DNA of 8,275 nt from Pseudomonadota bacterium (GTDB taxonomy: Bacteria > Pseudomonadota > Alphaproteobacteria > Caulobacterales > Caulobacteraceae), in assembly GCA_023451375.1 (NCBI GenBank), contig JAEXZS010000068.1, positions 1-8,275 on the forward strand, written 5' to 3'. Below are positions 1-4,611 of this stretch, piece after piece; the stretch's first letter is position 1; each line of letters starts with the position of its first letter. The translations under genes were made by a program, and so were the position numbers. The notes under the pieces were generated by a model. That model worked only from the letters and a program-made list of their open reading frames with translations. It ran no database searches and had not been told where the DNA came from.

Positions 1-846
1 GCCGAGAGCTTCGCCCCCGAGGCGCCGGAGGCGGCCTATGCGGCGGCCGTGGCGGACGTCGTGGCGCGCATCGCCGCGGGGGAACTGTTCCAGGCCAATG
101 TCGCGCGCGCCTGGACGGGGCGGCTGAAACCGGGCGCCGAGCCGTTCGACGTCTTCCTGCGCTTGCAGCAAGGCCGGGCCGCGCCCTACGGCGCCTATTG
201 GCGGATCGGCGACCGGGCGCTGGTGTCCAACTCGCCGGAACTGTTCCTGGCCTTCGACGCCGCCAGTCGTCGGCTGGAGGCGCGGCCGATCAAGGGCACG
301 CGGCCGCGCGCCGCCGATCCGGCCGAGGACGCCGCCCTGGCCGCCGAGCTGCTGGCCAGCGCCAAGGACCGGGCGGAAAACCTGATGATCGTCGACCTGA
401 TGCGCAACGACCTGGCGCGCGTGTCGCGGCCCGGCTCGGTCAAGGTCGAGAAGCTGTTCGCGGTCGAACGGCACCCGACGGTGCACCACCTGGTCTCGAC
501 GGTGACGGCGCGGGCGGCGCCGGACATGGGGCCGGCCGAGCTTCTGGAGGCGACCTTCCCGCCCGGCTCGATCACCGGCGCGCCCAAGCACCAGGCGATG
601 AAGGTGATCGCCGACCACGAGCCGCCGCGCGGCCCGTGGTGCGGCTCGCTGTTCCTGATCGAGGCGGACGGCGGCCTGACCGCCTCGGTCCTGATCCGCA
701 CCGCGTCTTTCGAGCGGGAGGCCGGCGGCTGGCGCTACCGGACCTTGGCGGGCGCGGGGATCGTGGCCGACAGCGATCCGGCGGCGGAGCTGGCGGAGAC
801 GGAGGCGAAGATCGCGGCGCTGAAGGCGGCGCTGGTCGGCGCCTAG
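1..846 (+). CDS. pabB: Aminodeoxychorismate synthase component I, 3' part (start lies left of window)
   Basis: This is the C-terminal 281 residues of a chorismate-binding enzyme, open from base 1 and ending at TAG 844-846. The family converts chorismate plus ammonia to 4-amino-4-deoxychorismate in the cytoplasm, for p-aminobenzoate and folate synthesis. Visible family motifs are PIKGTRPR (lysine codon 292-294), DRAENLMIVDLMRNDL, FPPGSITGAPKHQAMKVI and the end block AGAGIVADSDPAAELAETEAK. The lysine in PIKGT is the residue that separates PabB from anthranilate synthase TrpE, which has alanine there. GTG at 49 lies inside the conserved fold and is not a credible start, because the frame continues upstream with matching composition. 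No aminodeoxychorismate lyase domain is fused at the end. The gene is convergent with the tadE operon and shares four bases with it. Its link to pili is probably only positional. Confidence 0.95.
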   Translation, partial: AESFAPEAPEAAYAAAVADVVARIAAGELFQANVARAWTGRLKPGAEPFDVFLRLQQGRAAPYGAYWRIGDRALVSNSPELFLAFDAASRRLEARPIKGTRPRAADPAEDAALAAELLASAKDRAENLMIVDLMRNDLARVSRPGSVKVEKLFAVERHPTVHHLVSTVTARAAPDMGPAELLEATFPPGSITGAPKHQAMKVIADHEPPRGPWCGSLFLIEADGGLTASVLIRTASFEREAGGWRYRTLAGAGIVADSDPAAELAETEAKIAALKAALVGA

Positions 847-1388
847 CAGTCGGCGCAGGCCACCGAGCCGAACCGCGGTTCATAATAGGCGGTATGGTCG
901 AACGTGGCCGGGGTGACCACGTCCTTGGCCTTTATCATCGGCTGGTAGGCGTACTGCGAGTTCACGATGATCAGCGAATCCCCGTCCGCCAACAAGCCTG
1001 CCGGAACGTCGATCTTGTCGCCCTTGGACCAGGCGGCCAGGGCGGCGGCGCCGCCGCGCCTTTGGCTCCAGTCCACCACGGCGTCGCCACCCTCGTTTGT
1101 CACGCTGGTCACGCGCAGGGTCAGGCCGTCGGCGGGGAAGGGCCGCATGATGCGGTCGCCGACGGCCATGACATTTTCGACCTGCTTCAGCGACAGACTG
1201 GCGTTCTGGGCCACCATGTCGGCGACGATCGAGGCGGCGTGCCCCGAACGCTTGTCGGACATGAAGGCCTGACAGACCTGGACCGTGCCGGCGTACATCA
1301 GCACGATAACCGGCGCGATCAGGGCGAACTCGACGGCCGAGACGCCGCGCGTGTCACGCCGGAAACGGCTCAGGATTCCCCGCTTCAT
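843..1388 (-). CDS. TadE-family pseudopilin (distal gene of the minus-strand operon)
   Basis: A 181-residue minor pilin-like protein. It has a short basic leader, then a prepilin peptidase site RG|VSAVEF (Gly15, Glu20 at +5), then one hydrophobic helix (about 19-40) and a hydrophilic extracytoplasmic domain. This is the TadE/TadF architecture. TadE-type pseudopilins are processed by the CpaA/TadV peptidase and are needed for Flp pilus assembly. The start ATG (1386-1388) is supported by a GGAGGG ribosome site at 1396-1401, whose bases overlap the TAA stop of the preceding gene, so the two are probably translationally coupled across a 4-base gap. The protein ends exactly in a CxxC (Cys178, Cys181), which could form a disulphide outside the cytoplasm. 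The name cpaJ/K/L is used for such genes in Caulobacter, but I cannot assign which one applies. Confidence 0.85.
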   Translation of the reverse strand: MKRGILSRFRRDTRGVSAVEFALIAPVIVLMYAGTVQVCQAFMSDKRSGHAASIVADMVAQNASLSLKQVENVMAVGDRIMRPFPADGLTLRVTSVTNEGGDAVVDWSQRRGGAAALAAWSKGDKIDVPAGLLADGDSLIIVNSQYAYQPMIKAKDVVTPATFDHTAYYEPRFGSVACADC

Positions 1389-1392
1389 CGCC

Positions 1393-1941
1393 TTACCCTC
1401 CGATCGGCGCGGGGGTGGCCCACGGCTCGTTGCGGAAGGCGGTGGTCGCGGTCAGCAGGGCGGTGTAGCCGTGGCGCGACACGCCCTGGTCCAGGAAGGG
1501 CGTCAGCACGGGCTGGGCGTACCAGACGGTCACCTGCATCAGCTCGCCGGGCTCGCCGCCGTCGTAGTCATCGGTCAGCTCGTCCGGCTCGGGCGGCGGC
1601 GGCGGCGGGGTGTCGAAGTTGACAACCGTCTCGACCCGCACGGTGGCGCGGTTGTCGCAGTCGCTGGCGAAGACGCTCATGCGGTCGCACAGCGCCGCCT
1701 TGAACTTGGCCGCATCGAAGCCCTGGGAAGCCGCCTCGCCGGTCCGCACCAGACGGCCCGTATCGGTGGTCGCGCTCTGCAGGACGGAATCGACCGTGAA
1801 GACCATGGCGATCTCGAACAGAGCGAACAGCATCAGGAAGAACAGCCCGCCGATCATGGCGAACTCGACCGCCGCCGCGCCCTCGCGGCCGGGGCGGCGA
1901 CGCGCGCGACGCAGCAGGATGGCGAGCGGCTGTCGGGTCAT
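1393..1941 (-). CDS. TadE-family pseudopilin (middle gene of the minus-strand operon)
   Basis: A 182-residue TadE-like protein. An arginine-rich leader precedes the prepilin cleavage motif EG|AAAVEF (Gly21, Glu26 at +5). A long hydrophobic helix (about 27-50) follows, then an extracytoplasmic domain with Cys85 and Cys95. A run of six prolines at 112-117, followed by an acidic stretch, probably forms a flexible linker. Expected role: minor pilin/pseudopilin in Tad pilus initiation, cleaved by CpaA. The ATG at 1939-1941 lies 12 bases after the stop of the upstream gene. I see no good Shine-Dalgarno there, so coupling to upstream translation is likely. The ATG is the first plausible start, giving a leader of normal length. 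It is a distant relative of the next gene, so two TadE-type proteins are made side by side. Confidence 0.87.
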   Translation of the reverse strand: MTRQPLAILLRRARRRPGREGAAAVEFAMIGGLFFLMLFALFEIAMVFTVDSVLQSATTDTGRLVRTGEAASQGFDAAKFKAALCDRMSVFASDCDNRATVRVETVVNFDTPPPPPPEPDELTDDYDGGEPGELMQVTVWYAQPVLTPFLDQGVSRHGYTALLTATTAFRNEPWATPAPIGG

Positions 1942-1953
1942 GCGGTCGTCGGA

Positions 1954-2361
1954 TCAGGGCGTGGCGGGCGCGGGGGGCGCGCCGCCGTCGCCGAGCGAGC
2001 GGATGCTGGGCGCGCAGGACGAGGCGCAGGCCATTTCCGTCGCCTGACCGCCGCGCCAGATGCGCACCGATCCGGTGGAGCCGCCCGTGACTACGACCTC
2101 ACGCTGGAACAGGGTGCGGCCGACGCCGTCGACGGCGACCACCTCGGTGACGCCATAGCCCTTGCCGGTGATGAACAGGGTGTTGGCGTCCACCACCGAT
2201 ACATCGGCGATCTGCGGATTGCCGATGATGACCGACGAGGCGGCGCCGGCGAGCTGGACGCGCGCCGAGCGGTCGATCTCGACATTCAAGGTCTGCGCCG
2301 AGGCGGCGGCCGGAACGGCGGCCAGGGCTAGGACGGCGAGAAGGGCGGATAGGCGGGACAT
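1954..2361 (-). CDS. Exported orphan secretin N-domain protein (T2SS/T3SS pilus N-domain family)
   Basis: A 135-residue secreted protein, first gene of the minus-strand operon. It has a clear signal peptide (hydrophobic 5-20, ASA|Q cleavage after residue 22). Residues about 24-93 match the N-terminal domain found at the start of CpaC-type secretins. They carry the hallmark pattern SSVIIGNPQIADVSVVD ... LFITGKGYGVTEVVAVD, which aligns with residues 46-115 of the CpaC encoded in this window. There is no secretin barrel. The tail carries VRIWRGGQA (99-107), then two cysteines (112, 116) and a Pro/Ala-rich end. The start ATG (2359-2361) has AGGG at 2368-2371, six bases upstream. Such stand-alone N-domain proteins are known in alphaproteobacterial Tad clusters; their exact job is unclear. 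A periplasmic partner of the CpaC ring or of CpaB is my inference. Confidence 0.8.
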   Translation of the reverse strand: MSRLSALLAVLALAAVPAAASAQTLNVEIDRSARVQLAGAASSVIIGNPQIADVSVVDANTLFITGKGYGVTEVVAVDGVGRTLFQREVVVTGGSTGSVRIWRGGQATEMACASSCAPSIRSLGDGGAPPAPATP

Positions 2362-2374
2362 CGTCAGCCCTGAT

Positions 2375-2413
2375 GAATGGCGCGCATGCGCGGAATGGCG
2401 CGAGCATGCCGCG
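2375..2413. repeat. Imperfect tandem direct repeat upstream of the minus-strand operon
   Basis: Two adjacent units begin with the identical ten bases GAATGGCGCG (2375-2384 and 2393-2402). Both continue with CATGC and GCG, and the second has AG inserted before CATGC and one extra C after it. The repeat lies 14-52 bases upstream of the ATG of the orphan secretin-domain gene, so it would fall in that operon's leader or core promoter. It could be a pair of protein-binding sites; this is not proven. Confidence 0.6.
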
Positions 2414-2417
2414 CAAT

Positions 2418-2436
2418 CCTCAACAAAGGCTTGAGG
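2418..2436. promoter_or_regulatory. Short perfect dyad, possible operator
   Basis: CCTCAA (2418-2423) and TTGAGG (2431-2436) form a perfect 6-base inverted repeat around a 7-base spacer, between the divergent genes. Its size fits a dimeric regulator's site. A chance match in this length is possible. Confidence 0.35.
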
Positions 2437-2458
2437 GCGGCACGTCGATTTTTCTTAG

Positions 2459-2473
2459 TAAATCAGCAGGTAA
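2459..2473. promoter_or_regulatory. Weak CtrA-like box upstream of pilA
   Basis: TAAA-N7-GTAA followed by CC matches the CtrA consensus TTAA-N7-TTAA with one mismatch in each half. A second half-site, TTTAAC, lies at 2493-2498. In Caulobacter crescentus pilA is a CtrA-activated gene, so a site is expected in this interval. The match alone is weak. Confidence 0.35.
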
Positions 2474-2527
2474 CCAAAACTCATGACCCGGCTTTAACGG
2501 CTCTCGGTCATTTTGATCCTGCGTTTT

Positions 2528-2555
2528 GGGGGTCAAGCGGGCTGCCGGCTCCCCC
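2528..2555 (+). promoter_or_regulatory. Possible hairpin in the pilA leader
   Basis: GGGGG (2528-2532) can pair with CCCCC (2551-2555), and AGC (2536-2538) with GCT (2548-2550), giving eight pairs with a 3-base bulge and a 9-base loop. It ends 39 bases before the pilA ATG and has no U-run, so it is not a terminator. It may stabilise or control the pilin mRNA. An alternative pairing of GCGGG (2537-2541) with CCCGC (2554-2558) competes with it. Confidence 0.35.
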
Positions 2556-2594
2556 CGCCAGTTGCTCGCAAGATCAATCGAAAAAGGGATTACC

Positions 2595-2783
2595 ATGACC
2601 AAGTTTGTCTCGCGCTTCATCAAGGACGAGTCCGGCGCCACCGCCATCGAGTACGGCCTGATCGCCGCCCTGATCGCCGTGGCGATCATCACTGCGGTAA
2701 CTCTGTTGGGTACTAAGCTCAGCACCACGTTCAACAATCTGGCCACTACTCTGGGCGACAACACGGGCAAGAAGCCCGCGTAA
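2595..2783 (+). CDS. pilA: Major Flp/Tad pilin PilA
   Basis: A 62-residue type IVb (Flp) prepilin. It has a 14-residue basic leader ending ESG, a cleavage site G|ATAIEYGLIAAL with Glu at +5 and Tyr at +6 (the Flp signature), a hydrophobic helix to about residue 36, then a short polar tail ending in lysines and alanine. The mature protein, after cleavage by CpaA, would polymerise into the Tad pilus fibre, used for surface contact, adhesion and often as a phage receptor. The start ATG at 2595 is chosen over an in-frame TTG at 2526: it has AAGGG at 2584-2588 six bases upstream and gives the normal leader and total length. The gene is followed by two hairpins and a terminator, which fits a strongly expressed short transcript. 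Confidence 0.97.
   Translation: MTKFVSRFIKDESGATAIEYGLIAALIAVAIITAVTLLGTKLSTTFNNLATTLGDNTGKKPA
2764..2778 (+). other. Small hairpin at the end of pilA
   Basis: CGGGC (2764-2768) and GCCCG (2774-2778) form a perfect 5-pair stem with loop AAGAA, ending two bases before the pilA stop codon. With the terminator hairpin 27 bases further on, it makes a double 3' structure that could protect the pilin mRNA from exonucleases. The function is inferred. Confidence 0.4.
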
Positions 2784-2805
2784 GCGCAGCACGCGTCCGA
2801 CTTCG

Positions 2806-2837
2806 AGGGCTGGAGACGCATGTTTCCAGCCCTTTTT
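2806..2837 (+). terminator. Intrinsic terminator after pilA
   Basis: AGGGCTGGA (2806-2814) pairs perfectly with TCCAGCCCT (2825-2833), and the loop 2815-2824 can close two further pairs. A T-run, 2833-2837, follows at once. This is a textbook Rho-independent terminator 22 bases after the pilA stop. Some read-through is expected, because the second flp gene and cpaA follow in the same direction with no obvious strong promoter of their own. Confidence 0.87.
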
Positions 2838-2870
2838 CGTTCGCAACATCGCCCTGGTCGGACTTCCTTC

Positions 2871-3086
2871 ATGCTGCAAAAAAAGCGCGGTGAAACTCGG
2901 GCTGCTGCCGTACGATTTTCGCGCAATGACCTGGGCGCCACGGCCGTGGAGTACGGTCTGATCATCGGCGTGATCGGTTTGGCTGTTGTCGTTTGCCTGA
3001 GCGCTTACGGGCCAGCGTTCCAGGAAGTATTCAGCCGTCTGGGCGCGCATATGGTGACACCCCCGAACGCTCCAAGCGGGGGGTGA
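2871..3086 (+). CDS. Second Flp-family pilin, divergent from PilA
   Basis: A 71-residue Flp-like prepilin. It has a 22-residue basic leader, a cleavage site LG|ATAVEYGLIIGV with Glu at +5 and Tyr at +6, a hydrophobic helix containing a cysteine, then a tail ending PPNAPSGG. It shares the cleavage block with PilA but differs elsewhere (more basic longer leader, SRLGAH in place of the TTFNNLATTLG type tail), so it is more likely a minor or alternative pilin than a recent copy. The start is uncertain. ATG 2871 has only weak GGA upstream. ATG 2820 has GGAG at 2812-2815 but lies inside the terminator hairpin, and would add 17 residues to an already long leader. I prefer 2871. The gene lies 42 bases before cpaA. 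Confidence 0.8.
   Translation: MLQKKRGETRAAAVRFSRNDLGATAVEYGLIIGVIGLAVVVCLSAYGPAFQEVFSRLGAHMVTPPNAPSGG
3058..3085 (+). other. Stem-loop over the stop codon of the second flp gene
   Basis: CACCCCC (3058-3064) pairs with GGGGGTG (3079-3085) around a 14-base loop and overlaps the TGA stop at 3084-3086. No T-run follows, so it is not a standard terminator. It may mark a processing or stability boundary before cpaA. Confidence 0.4.
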
Positions 3087-3128
3087 GGCGGAAACCACAC
3101 CTTAAGGCGTAGACGCTAGGGTGCCCAA

Positions 3129-3638
3129 ATGGAAAACCTCACTTTCGCTGCCTTAGGCGTCCTACCGGTCCTGATGATCGTCGGTGGTTTGCATGATCTC
3201 ACCACGATGAGGATTCCCAACTGGATTTCGCTCGCCCTGCTGGCAGCCTTCTTCCCCGCAGCCCTGCTCGTAGATTTGACGGGCGGCGAGATCGCCTTGC
3301 ACGTTGGGGTCGGCGCGGCCGCCCTGCTGGTGGGTATGGCGATGTTCGCGCTGAACTGGATCGGCGGGGGCGACGCCAAGCTGCTGGCGGCGGGTAGCCT
3401 TTGGATGGGACCCCCAAGCGTGCTGATGTTCGCGCTCTACAGCGCCGTCGTCGGCGGCCTGTTCTGCCTGGCGCTGATCAGCGCGCGCGCGGTCGCGCCC
3501 AACTATCCCGGCGTGCCCGCTTGGGCCACGCGCCTGCTCGAACCCAAGGGAGACATTCCCTACGGCGTGGCCCTGGCGGGCGGCGCCCTGCTGGTCTTTC
3601 CGAACTCGCCGCTGGTGACCGCCTTCGTCGGCGGCTGA
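3129..3638 (+). CDS. cpaA: Prepilin peptidase CpaA (TadV, A24 family)
   Basis: A 169-residue integral membrane aspartyl protease that removes leaders from Flp prepilins and TadE pseudopilins at the inner membrane. The two catalytic aspartates are visible: Asp23 in HDLTTMRIPN and Asp82 in the GGGD of NWIGGGDAKLL. There are about five or six hydrophobic segments (roughly 6-22, 33-50, 57-76, 95-118, 144-165). The conserved end IPYGVALAGGALLVFP is present. It lacks the N-methylating cytosolic domain of PilD, as is usual for TadV/CpaA. The start ATG has AGGG at 3118-3121, seven bases upstream. The substrates seen here are PilA, the second Flp and the two TadE proteins. Confidence 0.96.
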   Translation: MENLTFAALGVLPVLMIVGGLHDLTTMRIPNWISLALLAAFFPAALLVDLTGGEIALHVGVGAAALLVGMAMFALNWIGGGDAKLLAAGSLWMGPPSVLMFALYSAVVGGLFCLALISARAVAPNYPGVPAWATRLLEPKGDIPYGVALAGGALLVFPNSPLVTAFVGG

Positions 3639-3655
3639 ACGGCGTCATGCCACGT

Positions 3656-3670
3656 TTAGGACCGCATTAA
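3656..3670. promoter_or_regulatory. CtrA-like box upstream of cpaB
   Basis: TTAG-N7-TTAA followed by CC matches the CtrA consensus TTAA-N7-TTAA with one mismatch, 59 bases before the cpaB ATG. A second TTAAC lies at 3690-3694, exactly 23 bases after the TTAAC at 3667-3671. The 91-base gap between cpaA and cpaB therefore probably carries a separate, cell-cycle-controlled promoter for cpaB-F. No exact -10 element was identified. Confidence 0.5.
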
Positions 3671-3729
3671 CCCGCGGCCGCCATGATCGTTAACGCAGGG
3701 CTGAATCGCGCCTGCCGGAGACCGTCGGG

Positions 3730-4611
3730 ATGAAGCCTGCCAAAATCGCCGTGATCTGCGTCGCCGCCGTCTCGGCCCTCGGCCTGGCGCTGGTGGTGCG
3801 GGCCATGGGATCCTCGTCCAGCCAGCCGGCCGCGCCGGCCGCCGCAGCGGCGGTAGAGACGCGGCCGATGACGCGCGTCCTGGTCGCCGCGGGCGACCTG
3901 CAGCCGGGCAAGCGCCTGGCCGAGGGGGACATGGAGTGGCGCGACTGGCCCTCCGACCAGATCAATCCGGCCTTCATCGTCGACGGCGCCGCGCCGCCGC
4001 CGCCCGAGAGCCGCGCCGAGAAGGCCGCCGCCAAGGTCGTAAAGGCGGCCGAGGAGGCCACCTCGCCCGGCGCCAAGGGCGACTATGTCGGCGCCGTGGT
4101 GCGCGAGAGCATTCTGAAAGGCGAGCCGATCGTCGCGCGCAAGATCGTGCGCGCGGGGGACAGCGGCTACATGGCCGCCTATCTGGAGCCGGGCATGCGG
4201 GCCATGGCCATCCGGGTGACGGTGGAATCCGCCGCCGGCGGCTTCATCCTGCCGGGCGACCGGGTGGACGTGGTCCAGACCCGCGAGCTGCAGGGCGCCG
4301 CCGGGGGCGCGGGCGGCAAGTTCGCGACCGCCACGGTGATGCGCAACATCAAGGTCCTGGCCATCGATCAGACGACTCAGGCCGCCGAGGATGAGACCGC
4401 CGTGGTCGGCGCCACCGCCACCCTGGAGGTCGGCCCAGCCGACGCCGAGGCGCTGGCCCTGGCCAAGTCCGAAGGCGAGTTGTCGCTGATGCTGCGATCC
4501 TACGCCGACACCGCCGGCCCGTCCGGCGCGGTGCGGACCCGCGGACGCCAGCCCCCCTCGGCCGTGCGAATCTATCGCGGCGGCCAGGCCGATGTGGTGA
4601 GCGTCCAATGA
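3730..4611 (+). CDS. cpaB: Tad pilus assembly protein CpaB (RcpC/SAF domain)
   Basis: A 293-residue envelope protein. It has an N-terminal hydrophobic anchor (about 5-24) and a Pro/Ala linker, then a SAF domain from about 46 (VLVAAGDLQPGKRLAEGDMEW) to about 141. The RcpC/CpaB domain follows (about 155-255: GMRAMAIRVTVESAAGGFILPGDRVDVV). CpaB proteins are periplasmic partners of the CpaC secretin. The SAF domain is split by an Ala/Lys/Glu-rich insertion with four prolines at 89-92 (about 86-118) that looks helical. The C-terminus carries VRIYRGGQA (279-287), nearly the same as a segment in the orphan secretin-domain protein encoded at 1954-2361. The start ATG has GGAG at 3717-3720, nine bases upstream. 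The stop overlaps the cpaC start as ATGA (4608-4611). Confidence 0.95.
   Translation: MKPAKIAVICVAAVSALGLALVVRAMGSSSSQPAAPAAAAAVETRPMTRVLVAAGDLQPGKRLAEGDMEWRDWPSDQINPAFIVDGAAPPPPESRAEKAAAKVVKAAEEATSPGAKGDYVGAVVRESILKGEPIVARKIVRAGDSGYMAAYLEPGMRAMAIRVTVESAAGGFILPGDRVDVVQTRELQGAAGGAGGKFATATVMRNIKVLAIDQTTQAAEDETAVVGATATLEVGPADAEALALAKSEGELSLMLRSYADTAGPSGAVRTRGRQPPSAVRIYRGGQADVVSVQ

Larger units (their letters stand above)
2362..2594. promoter_or_regulatory. Divergent control region between the tadE operon and pilA
   Basis: These 233 bases separate two outward-facing gene sets and hold no credible gene of their own. The part near 2430-2520 is visibly more AT-rich than the surrounding genes, as expected for promoters. 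It contains TTTAAC at 2493-2498 (a CtrA half-site) plus the repeat, dyad, CtrA-like site and leader hairpin listed separately. I could not fix a -35/-10 pair with confidence for either direction. Confidence 0.7.

Noticed and set aside
198..1622. A 474-codon plus-strand frame crossing pabB and both tadE genes
   Set aside because: It runs through the ends of two recognised genes on opposite strands, and its translation is Arg/Gly-rich without motifs.
2439..2454. Sigma-54-like -24/-12 element (GGCACG, TCGA, TTTTT) upstream of pilA
   Set aside because: The -24 half is perfect, but the essential GC of the -12 half is missing (TTTTT where TTGC is expected), so it is not supported.
2377..2598. A 73-codon plus-strand frame across the divergent region
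   Set aside because: It overlaps the repeat, promoter and pilA leader, has no family features and reads into the pilA start in another frame.
2877..2884. A AAA AAG slippery heptamer near the start of the second flp gene
   Set aside because: It is in the right frame for -1 slippage, but the -1 frame stops within three codons and no stimulatory structure was seen; probably just lysine codons.
3100..3107. CCTTAAGG palindrome before cpaA as a CtrA or other operator
   Set aside because: It has a single TTAA half with no partner at 7 bases (GAAA upstream, two mismatches). Eight-base palindromes occur by chance.
3667..4608. A 313-codon open frame on the minus strand opposite cpaB
   Set aside because: It exactly shadows cpaB, with Gly/His-rich composition typical of the antisense of Ala/Val/Asp codons. 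The cpaB reading has clear domains.
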